Source: Halovenus sp. (GTDB lineage Archaea > Halobacteriota > Halobacteria > Halobacteriales > Haloarculaceae). From it: DNA of 12,575 nucleotides. The position numbers and the translations under genes were made by a program. Where the stretch lies: NCBI GenBank assembly GCA_028274925.1, contig JAQCNR010000064.1, positions 1 through 12,575 on the forward strand. Direction: 5' to 3'. Each line of letters opens with the position of its first letter. Positions within the stretch are counted from its first letter, which is position 1. The notes under the pieces are model-generated. The model was not told the origin of the DNA. It did no database searches and saw nothing but the letters and a program-made list of their open reading frames with translations. Of this stretch, positions 6,593 through 12,575 are shown piece by piece.

Positions 6593-7549
6593 TTAGTATT
6601 CGTCTCTAATTCGTGGGTCGAGTACGGCGTACAAGATATCGGCGACCAGGTTCATGAGCACAATCGCAGTCCCGGTGAACAGCGTGATAGCGAGGATGAG
6701 ATTGATTTCCTGTCTCGTAGCCGCCGTAACGAATGCCCTTCCCAGACCCGGCCAGCCGAACACCTGTTCGACGACAACCGAACCGGCGACGATACCTGAA
6801 GTCAGGAAGGCTGCAACGGTGACAACCGAGATGAGCGAGTTTCGCAACACGTGTTTGAGCATTACCGTCCGCTCGGGAAGCCCTTTCGCACGCGCAGCGG
6901 TCACGTACTCTTTGTTCATCTCCTCGATCATCGACGTTCGCATGATACGCATCAGGTTCGCCGCTGCGGCCGACCCAATGGTGATTCCCGGCAACAACAG
7001 CCACGCGAGTGTTTTTGTGTGGAGTAACGGCGTCTGTGGTGTCGACGCGCTGAAAATACCCAGTTGTGAAGAGAAGAACCCGAGCAGTATCAGCCCGAGC
7101 CAGAAGTTCGGGATCGAGATACCGGTCAGTGCGGCGAACCGGCCGACATCGTCGCCGAGTTGGCCTTTCTTGAGTGCGGAGTAGATACCAATCGGGATGG
7201 CGATCAACAGCGCAATCACCCACCCGTACAGCCCGAGGAGGACCGTCTCCTTCCAGCGGGCGGCGATCAGCTCGCCCGCGTCCAGCCCACGTGAGTAGAC
7301 CGGCCCGAAGTCGCCTTGAAGCGCGCTGGTGAGCCAGTCCCAGTACCGGATATAGATCGGCCTGTCGATCCCGAGTTCGTTGCGTAACCTCGCGTAGTCT
7401 GCCTGCGTCGCGTCGGGATTGATCCCGATAATCACGTCCACCACGTCGATCGGCGCGAGATTGACGAGAAAGAATGTGATCATCGACACCCCAAGCAGTA
7501 TTGGGATAGAAACTAGCACGCGGCGAATGATAAACCGTCGAAGGCTCAT
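6593..7549 (-). CDS. dppB: Dipeptide/oligopeptide ABC transporter permease, DppB-type
   Basis: A 318-residue integral membrane subunit of usual family length. The N-terminus MSLRRFIIRRVLVSIPILLG begins TM1 at once. Family motifs follow: RPIYIRYWDWLTSALQGDFG (63-82), SIPNFWLGL (145-153), the EAA loop EMNKEYVTAARAKGLP (210-225), VFGWPGLGR (263-271) and the C-terminal DPRIRDEY. Six membrane segments are apparent. It begins 26 bases after the lipoprotein gene stop, with no strong Shine-Dalgarno in that gap. It forms the membrane channel with DppC and receives substrate from the upstream binding protein. Confidence 0.95.
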   Translation of the reverse strand: MSLRRFIIRRVLVSIPILLGVSMITFFLVNLAPIDVVDVIIGINPDATQADYARLRNELGIDRPIYIRYWDWLTSALQGDFGPVYSRGLDAGELIAARWKETVLLGLYGWVIALLIAIPIGIYSALKKGQLGDDVGRFAALTGISIPNFWLGLILLGFFSSQLGIFSASTPQTPLLHTKTLAWLLLPGITIGSAAAANLMRIMRTSMIEEMNKEYVTAARAKGLPERTVMLKHVLRNSLISVVTVAAFLTSGIVAGSVVVEQVFGWPGLGRAFVTAATRQEINLILAITLFTGTAIVLMNLVADILYAVLDPRIRDEY

Positions 7550-7575
7550 ACTTGTAATAGAGTTACCGGAGCCGT

Positions 7576-9669
7576 TTAGTTCCCGTCGCCGCTACCGCTT
7601 TCTCCTTCACGGTCGATAAACGCGATGAGTCCTTCACCGTCGCTACCATACGGCGCGTACAGCGAGTACGTGAGGAGGGCCCGCGGGTCAGGATACGCGT
7701 TGTATCCCTGGATGGGTGGACCGGCAACAGCGACGTTCAGCGAGTAGTCGATAATCGTGTTCCCAACTGCCTCGGAGATTTCCGGCCAGACATCCTGGTA
7801 GGCTTCCTGTCGGGCGCTGACGTCCGTGATGGCGTCGAGTCCGAACCGAGCCTCGTCGATACTATCGGTGAACTCGAAGGTGCCCGGCGGGTGGAAGAAG
7901 TTACAACACCCGTTGTAGCTGTCGGGGTGGTGAATCCCCCGGGCGTAGCTGTCGGGGTCGAAGCCGGCAGTCAACCCGAGCATCGCCGTCGCGTTTCGGT
8001 CCATGTAATCCGCTGTCGCCGACTCCTGAATGAGGGTCTGGCGGAACCAAGTGGTGAGATCCGCAGGGAGATTGACTTCACAGTCCTCGAACACGTCGGT
8101 TTCGTTCATCTCGCCGGTGATGAGCTGGTTTTTCTGCTGGCGAGACGCGTTGCCCGAGTTGGTGTCAATAGTGACCGAAAGCGGCGTTTCGACACCGGAG
8201 TCGTTAACCAGCGAATTCACTTCGTCGGTCTGGGGTTCGACAGGGTATGCCCAGTCGGCATTCTGGGCGACTTCTTCGTAATCGCCTTCGATTGCCGGCC
8301 CCGCGGACGGTACCGGGAAAGGCAGGCGGGCGGGCGACGCCCAGCCGTCCTCGACGGTGTCGACAATTTGCTTCCGAGGAATGACACTTTGGATTGCCTG
8401 GCGGACGCCCTGGTTGCTCAGCGGTCCGTCGCCCTCAATCGGAATCTGCATGAAGTTGTACCCGGTCGCGTCTGCTGCAGAGACCCGGTAGTCACTGAAC
8501 TGGTCACTTTGCTGGAACGTCGTCTGGTCCGCCGGCGAGAGTCCGTAGGCAACATCGACCGAGCCGTCTTTGAGCGCTGCGGTTCGTTGGCCCTGGTTCG
8601 ACTGGAACCGAATGTTAATCTCGTCGATGACCGGCCCAGCCGGGAAGTCCTCCGAACCATTCCACCACTCCTTGTTCTCGAGGCCGACATCTTCGAGCCA
8701 GTAGTTGTCCGTCCGCGTCAACAGCAGCTGATTGCCTTCCTCGAACTCTTCGACTTCGTAGGGACCGGTGCCGACCGGCGTCGGACCGCCGCCACGTGGG
8801 TCGAGTTCGCCCGGCTCGACGTCGATGTGTTCCGACGGGAAGATGGTGAACGGGATAATCGAGACGCTCGCGGTCGCGTCCGGTTCCAGCGAGTACATCT
8901 CGACGCTGTAATCGCCGGTCGAACGAGCGTGCAGGAAGGAATCGAACTGCTGGCCCTCGAGTGTGCCGCCGACGAACCGGTCGTACGAGCGGACGATGTT
9001 CTCCGAGGTCAGTTCTTCGCCGTTGTTGAACGTGATGCCTTCGTGGACGCTGGCCTCGATTTTTGTCCCGTAGGTGCCGCCGTCGACTGCAGCGCCGGCC
9101 TCCTCACGGGTCAGCAGCCGCATCATGTCGCCCTCGGTCAGGTCACCGTTGCCGACGGCGGATACATCGTCGGGGTGTCGACTGATGACGAGATTGTTCT
9201 CGCCCAAGTCGAAGGTGGCGATGCCCTCTGTGACGCCCGTAATCTCGTACTCCGCCATATAGTCAGTGTAATCGTTGTTCGAGGCGTCTGCGGCGGACGC
9301 GCTGACGTCCTGTGCGTCGGTCACCTCGAAGGAGTTAGCCATCCAGTTCAGGCTTTCACCCTGTGGTGTAGTGACGCGGAGTCCGTCGTAGACGGTGTTG
9401 AAAGCAACTGCGTCTGCCGCCGACCCGGACTGAGCCTGGTCGTACTGGCCGATGCTACCGACTGGGAGCGCGAAGTTCAGTCGTCCCCCTTCTACGATGT
9501 CGGTTGTCTCTACCTGTTCTTCGTCACGCGCGTCATCTGGGTCTGCTTCTTCCTGGTCACCGCCGAAACAGCCAGCGGTTGCGGCGACGCCAGATGCCGC
9601 AAGGCCCGCAAGGAGTCGACGTCGGTTGAGTTCCGGTGCACGGTTTTCTGAATCTTCTGAAGATGCCAT
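7576..9669 (-). CDS. dppA: ABC transporter substrate-binding lipoprotein, SBP family 5
   Basis: A 697-residue extracellular solute-binding protein and the first gene of the operon. The N-terminus has a twin-arginine signal (RRRLLAGLAASG, Arg16-18), a hydrophobic run and a lipobox ending in Cys34 (TAGC). It is therefore exported folded and probably lipid-anchored, as is usual in haloarchaea. Residues about 36-58 form an acidic linker (GGDQEEADPDDARDEEQ). The rest is a family 5 (peptide/nickel) binding protein: FNTVYDGLRVTTPQG near the start, FNNGEELTSENIVRSYDRF at mid-protein, VGTGPYEVEEFEEGNQLLLTR, and ALKDGSVDVAYGLSP. It is longer than typical DppA (about 500), mostly from spaced insertions and the linker. 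The pair NGCCNFFHPP near the C-terminus is unusual. I start at the ATG giving MASSEDSE rather than the GTG at 9696. The ligand is not predictable from sequence. Confidence 0.93.
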   Translation of the reverse strand: MASSEDSENRAPELNRRRLLAGLAASGVAATAGCFGGDQEEADPDDARDEEQVETTDIVEGGRLNFALPVGSIGQYDQAQSGSAADAVAFNTVYDGLRVTTPQGESLNWMANSFEVTDAQDVSASAADASNNDYTDYMAEYEITGVTEGIATFDLGENNLVISRHPDDVSAVGNGDLTEGDMMRLLTREEAGAAVDGGTYGTKIEASVHEGITFNNGEELTSENIVRSYDRFVGGTLEGQQFDSFLHARSTGDYSVEMYSLEPDATASVSIIPFTIFPSEHIDVEPGELDPRGGGPTPVGTGPYEVEEFEEGNQLLLTRTDNYWLEDVGLENKEWWNGSEDFPAGPVIDEINIRFQSNQGQRTAALKDGSVDVAYGLSPADQTTFQQSDQFSDYRVSAADATGYNFMQIPIEGDGPLSNQGVRQAIQSVIPRKQIVDTVEDGWASPARLPFPVPSAGPAIEGDYEEVAQNADWAYPVEPQTDEVNSLVNDSGVETPLSVTIDTNSGNASRQQKNQLITGEMNETDVFEDCEVNLPADLTTWFRQTLIQESATADYMDRNATAMLGLTAGFDPDSYARGIHHPDSYNGCCNFFHPPGTFEFTDSIDEARFGLDAITDVSARQEAYQDVWPEISEAVGNTIIDYSLNVAVAGPPIQGYNAYPDPRALLTYSLYAPYGSDGEGLIAFIDREGESGSGDGN

Positions 9670-9775
9670 GAGTGTTGTGTTGTACTGCAGTGTCACTTTC
9701 TGCGCTGTGCTGGGTCCGCGTGTAGCATGTAGTCCCTATGACGATGCGATATGTTTCAGTAACTTCCCACAATAG

Positions 9776-9782
9776 TAATAAA
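9776..9782 (-). promoter_or_regulatory. Candidate TATA box of the dpp operon
   Basis: On the minus strand TTTATTA is the best TATA-like match upstream of the lipoprotein gene. It would start transcription near 9750-9755, leaving a leader of about 80 nt before the ATG at 9669. A leader that long is unusual for haloarchaea and may carry regulatory sequence. A weaker AT-rich site is ACATATCG at about 9745-9753. Confidence 0.4.
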
Positions 9783-9808
9783 GTTTTCCCGGAATCTGAC
9801 CCACGCAT

Positions 9809-10126
9809 CTAAACAAAATGAATGTACAGCTTAGAAAATAACCTCCACTGTTTGTCACCAATTGTCAGTGTGCCGTCGGTGGTTTTTGATGCTGTACAAC
9901 CCCTTGGTAAATGAACCCTACACACGTTAATATACGAAACGTGACATTCAACAACTCAGAGCTGCGAACTGGTCGGGATAGTACCCTGTTATCAGCCAGT
10001 TTGAGGGGACAGTCGATATATCAAACCAGCCTCGGAAGAGACTCACAACGCGATTTACTGGAATTGCCTTCGAGTGTACAATCTCACTCCAGCGGGAGGC
10101 CGGCGTCGGTAGGCACAGTCACGCGT
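9809..10126. other. Gene-free, AT-richer intergenic region
   Basis: About 320 bases between the dpp promoter area and the membrane-protein gene hold no convincing gene. Open frames on both strands lack good starts, and their translations lack the acidic bias of the neighbours. The left half is clearly richer in A and T than the flanking coding DNA. It contains an 8-bp inverted repeat (9823-9830 with 9891-9898) and a 6-bp palindromic pair around 9923-9943. The right half (about 9950-10126) has no recognisable motif. Confidence 0.6.
9923..9943. promoter_or_regulatory. Candidate operator: CACGTT-N9-AACGTG inverted repeat
   Basis: CACGTT at 9923-9928 and AACGTG at 9938-9943 are perfect reverse complements with a nine-base AT-rich spacer that includes TAATATA. 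Inverted repeats of this size around a TATA-like core are typical of dimeric archaeal repressor or activator sites. It lies about 150 bp upstream of the dpp TATA candidate; no gene in the window is an obvious cognate regulator. Confidence 0.35.
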
Positions 10127-10549
10127 TCAGTATCCGAATGGGCCACCGAGTTTCTTCCGGGTGACGTCCCCGACGAGAGAGCCGATATACGCCACTGGAA
10201 GAAGGATGGTAACGGTCAGAATCAGCCAGACAAACGCAATTGCTCCGGAGCCAAACAAGATATCGCCGGTCCCCTGTATATCAAAAGCGAAGACAACCCG
10301 CAGGTACACGAGCGCTGGCGTTATGAGCATCGTTCCGAGTAACGTCCCGATAGCGGCACTGTTCCCCGAGTTCTGGTAGTAGTCACTGCGGAATGAACTG
10401 ACAATGCCAGCCAAAAAGGCACCGTGAGCGAGTAACTGCGGGTGGCCCAGCACGAAGTTGCCAACCAGTCCACAGACGATAACGACCCCTGCCGCCCAGA
10501 GGACGGGACCCAGGTCAACCTCGATACGGGGGTCAACTGTGTCTCGCAT
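10127..10549 (-). CDS. Small integral membrane protein (possibly DUF5518-like)
   Basis: A 140-residue protein with about four hydrophobic segments: 15-35, 38-53, 64-86 and 102-127. The N-terminus MRDTVDPRIEVD is hydrophilic, and the end VTRKKLGGPFGY is basic. Gly-rich stretches (HGAFLAGIVSSF, SAAIGTLLGTM, AYIGSLVGDV) recall the haloarchaeal DUF5518 membrane family, but the match is from memory and weak. I chose the ATG at 10549; the open frame continues 42 codons upstream, but that part is unlike coding sequence and crosses the intergenic promoters. A weak TATA-like ACATAAAG lies about 36 nt before this ATG, implying a leader of about 10 nt. The function is unknown. It is divergent from another small membrane-protein gene. 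Confidence 0.75.
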   Translation of the reverse strand: MRDTVDPRIEVDLGPVLWAAGVVIVCGLVGNFVLGHPQLLAHGAFLAGIVSSFRSDYYQNSGNSAAIGTLLGTMLITPALVYLRVVFAFDIQGTGDILFGSGAIAFVWLILTVTILLPVAYIGSLVGDVTRKKLGGPFGY

Positions 10550-10580
10550 TACCTGTCGATGAGAGGGCAACGCAGTTGTA

Positions 10581-10590
10581 GCTTTATGTT
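10581..10590 (-). promoter_or_regulatory. Weak TATA-like element for the 10549 gene
   Basis: On the minus strand AACATAAAGC lies 32-41 nt upstream of the chosen ATG. The match to a haloarchaeal TATA box is partial, and no better candidate is seen between the two divergent genes on this strand. Confidence 0.3.
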
Positions 10591-10680
10591 CCGAAGGGCG
10601 TGCATGCATACCAGCACCAGTGGTAGCCCGCACAACTGAAGGAAATTTCAGTAGCGCGGTTTGCAGAAATATCATTCAGA

Positions 10681-10692
10681 TTTAATTTATAT
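10681..10692 (+). promoter_or_regulatory. TATA box of the 10716 gene
   Basis: TTTAATTTATAT is a strong TATA element centred about 29 nt before the ATG at 10716, implying a leaderless or nearly leaderless mRNA. Confidence 0.65.
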
Positions 10693-10715
10693 GAACCCAG
10701 CCACTACGGAGAGAT

Positions 10716-10994
10716 ATGATGGAACGACAGCAACCCAGAGATAGTTCGGTTACGAGTGCCTATTTTGCAGCGGGCCTGCTCGGCGCGGGACTGGTGATGA
10801 TAGCCCATCCCGGGCTCATAGCGCTGAGCGCACTCACTGTGGGCGCTGTGGCCCTGTCTGCCCGGACGGCGTGGCGACAGGCGACCAGTCACGGTCTCGG
10901 CGTCCCCGGAATCAGCGCCAAACTCTGCATCGACATCGCGAAAGCACACGAGAGAGACAGGTGGGCGATGAGAGTCTCAATCACGGAGCGCTAG
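10716..10994 (+). CDS. Small membrane protein, hypothetical
   Basis: A 92-residue protein I do not recognise. After a short charged N-terminus (MMERQQPRDSS) come two closely spaced hydrophobic segments, about 12-30 (TSAYFAAGLLGAGLVMIAH) and 33-49, joined by a short turn, probably a membrane hairpin. The C-terminal 40 residues are basic and hydrophilic (ISAKLCIDIAKAHERDRWAMR) and should face the cytoplasm. A clear TATA box precedes it at leaderless spacing, which supports a real gene. The second ATG at 10719 is equally possible as a start. It is divergent from the other membrane-protein gene and converges with the RAM-domain gene ending at 11048, 53 bp away. Confidence 0.65.
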   Translation: MMERQQPRDSSVTSAYFAAGLLGAGLVMIAHPGLIALSALTVGAVALSARTAWRQATSHGLGVPGISAKLCIDIAKAHERDRWAMRVSITER

Positions 10995-11047
10995 GCACAG
11001 CGGTCAGGAATACGTACAAATCGAGTGAACAGTTTCCAGAAAACAAC

Positions 11048-11278
11048 TTACTCCAGACAGATGTAGGTGCGAGTGTCGACGACACCGTCGAGACTCGTGA
11101 GGTCAGTCGCAACCGCGTGGATGACTTCGTAGACTTCTTCTCCCTGCACCTCAGCAACCACGTCGTACTGCCCCGCGACAACGTGAGCCTCCAGTACAGG
11201 GTCCATCTCCAGTACGCGCTCGCGAACCGTCGCGGACTCACCCGCGGCAGTTTTGATCATAATAAATGCCTGAACCAT
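11048..11278 (-). CDS. Stand-alone RAM domain protein (Lrp/AsnC ligand-binding type)
   Basis: A 76-residue protein that is only the RAM (AsnC_trans_reg) domain and has no helix-turn-helix. The sequence follows the family's strand-helix-strand plan: MVQAFIMIKTAAGES, a helix with VRERVLEMDPV, then EAHVVAGQYDVVAEVQG, a second helix (VYEVIHAVATDL) and TSLDGVVDTRTYICLE. The AHVVAGQYD segment and the DG-V-T-T-Y end are the usual conserved points. In Lrp/AsnC regulators this domain binds amino acids and makes dimers and octamers; alone it could act as a sensor or a partner that modulates other proteins. It is 37 percent identical, without gaps (28 of 76 by eye), to the RAM protein at 12043. It is divergent from the TrkA gene, with closely adjacent TATA boxes. 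Confidence 0.9.
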   Translation of the reverse strand: MVQAFIMIKTAAGESATVRERVLEMDPVLEAHVVAGQYDVVAEVQGEEVYEVIHAVATDLTSLDGVVDTRTYICLE

Positions 11279-11303
11279 TATGGTATGTTACGACATGTCA
11301 CGA

Positions 11304-11310
11304 GAAAAGT
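11304..11310 (-). promoter_or_regulatory. Candidate TATA element for the left RAM gene
   Basis: On the minus strand ACTTTTC is centred about 29 nt upstream of the ATG at 11278, a leaderless spacing. The sequence is a weak TATA match, but it is the only AT-rich run at that position. Confidence 0.4.
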
Positions 11311-11323
11311 GTTCCCCCCGGGA

Positions 11324-11333
11324 TAGTTTTATC
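11324..11333 (+). promoter_or_regulatory. TATA box of the trkA-RAM operon
   Basis: TAGTTTTATC is centred about 29 nt before the ATG at 11358, giving a leaderless mRNA. Only 13 bases, mostly C and G (CCCCCCGGG core), separate it from the oppositely oriented element at 11304-11310. Confidence 0.6.
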
Positions 11334-11357
11334 TCCCTCCTTGTCGTACGGTAACAC

Positions 11358-12041
11358 ATGCGTTTCGTAATTCTGGGCGCGGGTCGGGTTGGACTGCGGA
11401 CCGCGCGGGCAATTCGGGAGTCCGACCACGAAGTCGTGCTCGTTGACCCCGACGAGACAGCCGTCGAGCGGGCACGGTCAGAGGGGTTCGACGTCATCCA
11501 CGGCGACTGCACTGACGAGGCGGTGCTCGTGCGGGCAGGGATCAAAACCGCCGACGCCGTCGGAGCATTGACCGGCGACCTCAACGCCAATTATGCGGCC
11601 TGTGCGATTGCCAACCAGTACGACTGTCGGACTGTCATGCGAATCGACGAGGACTACCGAGAAGATATCTACCGCCGCTACGTTACGGAGGTCGACCAGA
11701 TTGTCTATCCAGAGCGTCTCGGCGCAATTGTCGCCAAAAACGCCCTGACCGGCGGTAATATCCGCGCGATTGCGGATATCGAGCAGTCCCTGCAGATTGT
11801 CGAGTTCACCGTTACCCCCGAGTCACCGATGGAAGACTACACGCTGAGTGAACTCGAACTCCCTGGGACCGCGCGATTAATTGCATACGGCCCAGCAGGC
11901 GAACCACTCCGACTTCCGGACGCGGACAACTCTCTCGAGAGCGGTGACAGAGTTGTCGTCCTCGGAGAAACGGAGAATATCAACAAAGCCCGGCAGTTGA
12001 TCGTCGGCGAATCAGCGCGAACACAACTTGGAGGTGCCTAA
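11358..12041 (+). CDS. trkA: TrkA-type K+ uptake regulatory protein (RCK, NAD-binding)
   Basis: A 227-residue cytoplasmic regulator of Trk/Ktr potassium uptake. Residues 1-115 are a Rossmann-type TrkA-N (RCK) domain with GAGRVG (7-12) for the dinucleotide phosphates and Asp30 at the end of the second strand, which favours NAD/NADH. The HGDCTD motif (48-53) and LTGDLNANYAAC (71-82) follow. Residues about 141-216 form a TrkA-C domain (VEFTVTPESPMEDYTLSELELPG, then a strand-rich end VVVLGETENI). This is the single-unit, KtrA-like length rather than the double E. coli TrkA. No TrkH/KtrB membrane subunit is within the window. It has a TATA box at leaderless spacing and is followed one base later by a RAM-domain gene, so the two are co-transcribed. 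A trk number cannot be assigned. Confidence 0.93.
   Translation: MRFVILGAGRVGLRTARAIRESDHEVVLVDPDETAVERARSEGFDVIHGDCTDEAVLVRAGIKTADAVGALTGDLNANYAACAIANQYDCRTVMRIDEDYREDIYRRYVTEVDQIVYPERLGAIVAKNALTGGNIRAIADIEQSLQIVEFTVTPESPMEDYTLSELELPGTARLIAYGPAGEPLRLPDADNSLESGDRVVVLGETENINKARQLIVGESARTQLGGA
12030..12036 (+). promoter_or_regulatory. Shine-Dalgarno of the right RAM gene
   Basis: GGAGGTG lies inside the last codons of trkA, six bases before the ATG at 12043. It fixes this start instead of the in-frame TTG at 12028 and suggests efficient translation coupled to trkA. Confidence 0.75.
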
Positions 12042-12042
12042 G

Positions 12043-12273
12043 ATGGTACGAGCATACGTCATGATCAAGGCGAACACGAGCGAGGCGGACAGACTCAAGG
12101 AGGCAATCACGGCTATCGACGGCGTCGAGCGGACACACATCGTCGCCGGCGACGTGGACCTCATCGCCGTCGTCGCTGTCGACTCGCCGAGTCAGGTGAA
12201 GGATATAGCTGCGACAGAAATTCAGTCGATCGACGGCGTCAGCAGTACACAGACCTATATCGCGATGGATTAG
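12043..12273 (+). CDS. Stand-alone RAM domain protein, trkA-linked
   Basis: A 76-residue RAM (Lrp/AsnC ligand-binding) domain without an HTH, encoded one base after the trkA stop. It has the same length as the divergent RAM protein and aligns with it without gaps (about 37 percent identity): MVRAYVMIKANTSEAD, ERTHIVAGDVDLIAVVAVD, then EIQSIDGVSSTQTYIAMD. Shared positions include MI-K near the start, H-VAG-D at the central turn and DGV-T-TYI at the end. It probably forms dimers or higher oligomers and binds a small ligand such as an amino acid. The tight operon with trkA suggests that it tunes, or is tuned with, potassium transport; this is inference. The start is set by the GGAGGTG. The stop overlaps that of the convergent gene by four bases. 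Confidence 0.92.
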   Translation: MVRAYVMIKANTSEADRLKEAITAIDGVERTHIVAGDVDLIAVVAVDSPSQVKDIAATEIQSIDGVSSTQTYIAMD

Positions 12274-12575
12274 AGTGGCGTCCCGCCGCGGGTGTCTCCG
12301 TCGTCGCCCTGACTCGCTGCCGAGAGCAAATCAGCCACCGGTGAGACGTACTCGTAGCCCGGCACGATGCCTTCGACGTACGTTCCCTCGACGTATTCGA
12401 CGAATGTTTTTGCAATGGCGGCGGCCCGGTCAGCGTCGCCCCACTCGAAGGTGAAGGTGATCTGGAGTTCGTCGTCAATTTCGTCGACAGAGAGGTCGTG
12501 CAAGTCGACGTTCGAGCGGGTTGCCTGCGGGGCGTCTTCGAGACGCCGTTCGAGCGTCTCTCGCCAGCCATCTTC
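12270..12575 (-). CDS. Conserved haloarchaeal protein (DUF5813-like), C-terminal part
   Basis: The gene enters from the right edge; 101 C-terminal residues are visible, and the frame stays open to base 12575, so the true start is outside. A TTG at 12503 is an internal codon, not a start. The visible part reads EDGWRETLERRLEDAPQ, then ITFTFEWGDADRAAAIAKTFVEYVEGTYVEGIVPGYEY and ends QGDDGDTRGGTPL. This matches, from memory, the haloarchaeal DUF5813 family, whose C-terminus has the same YVEGTYVEG-VPGYEY block and GGTPL end. It is acidic and soluble with no catalytic motif visible. Its function is unknown. It converges with the trkA-linked RAM gene, the two stops overlapping by four bases (TTAG). 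Confidence 0.8.
   Translation of the reverse strand, partial: EDGWRETLERRLEDAPQATRSNVDLHDLSVDEIDDELQITFTFEWGDADRAAAIAKTFVEYVEGTYVEGIVPGYEYVSPVADLLSAASQGDDGDTRGGTPL

Noticed and set aside
7891..9651. Long open frame (586 codons) on the plus strand antisense to the binding-protein gene
   Set aside because: It is the GC-bias shadow of the lipoprotein gene. The translation is rich in Arg, Val and Cys, has no family motifs, and the minus-strand frame gives clear SBP family 5 motifs with a Tat lipobox.
9951..10107. About 50 codons open on the minus strand in the gap (contains LFRGWFDIS and WLITGYYPD)
   Set aside because: No ATG, GTG or TTG start lies in the frame and the length is within chance expectation; it could be a remnant but nothing supports it.
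9911..10342. 143-codon plus-strand frame starting in the AT-rich gap
   Set aside because: Its second half is antisense to the membrane-protein gene. The translation is not acidic, has no motif, and no TATA box or Shine-Dalgarno stands at the ATG.
10601..10608. TGCATGCA palindrome in the divergent intergenic region
   Set aside because: An 8-bp palindrome alone, with no second copy nearby and no fixed relation to a TATA element, is not evidence of an operator.
10550..10675. N-terminal extension of the four-TM protein by 42 codons
   Set aside because: It crosses the divergent promoter region, reads as non-acidic low-quality sequence, and has no TATA box at the right distance from its ATG.
12239..12571. 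110-codon minus-strand frame at the right edge
   Set aside because: It is an out-of-frame shadow of the DUF5813-like gene and is rich in Thr, Ser and Arg, unlike haloarchaeal proteins.
1..12575. tRNA, rRNA, CRISPR array, insertion sequence or att site
   Set aside because: No cloverleaf-like tRNA ends, repeated spacers, transposase motifs or terminal inverted repeats with target duplications were seen on either strand by eye.

Overview
The window looks like chromosomal DNA of a halophilic archaeon (class Halobacteria). The evidence is GC-rich coding DNA with very acidic proteins, archaeal TATA boxes about 25-30 nt before start codons (leaderless mRNAs), a twin-arginine lipoprotein signal on the solute-binding protein, and several small proteins that match haloarchaea-only families as I remember them. 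The genus cannot be fixed from this sequence; Haloarcula relatives are only a guess. No rRNA, tRNA, CRISPR array, transposase or integrase is visible.

Layout. 1-439 (+): 3' end of an FAD/NAD(P)-dependent oxidoreductase, then a T7 tract. 491-1436 (+): two small conserved haloarchaeal genes one base apart, followed by a hairpin/T6 terminator and a duplicated copy of the second gene's 3' end. 1677-2261 (+): a leaderless gene with a C-terminal zinc-ribbon-like Cys pattern. Its stop codon overlaps that of the convergent gene 2258-2794 (-), a possible beta-sandwich protein.

2838-9669 (-) is a complete five-gene peptide/nickel-type (Dpp/Opp) ABC importer operon, transcribed solute-binding lipoprotein, permease B, permease C, ATPase D, ATPase F. 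The lipoprotein captures substrate outside the cell, the two permeases form the channel, and the two ATPases drive transport. Both ATPases are enlarged: D carries about 95 extra residues between Walker A and the Q-loop, and F carries about 100 residues inside its C-terminal four-cysteine motif.

9670-10126 is a gene-poor, AT-richer stretch with a candidate operator. It is followed by two divergent small membrane-protein genes (10127-10549 minus, 10716-10994 plus).

The right end (11048-12273) is the most suggestive region. A TrkA-type NAD-binding/RCK protein is flanked by two stand-alone RAM (Lrp/AsnC ligand-binding) proteins without DNA-binding domains. One is divergent from it across nearly back-to-back TATA boxes; the other follows one base after the trkA stop with a strong Shine-Dalgarno. 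This looks like a small ligand-sensing module linked to potassium transport. The window ends in the 3' part of a convergent conserved gene (12270-12575 minus).
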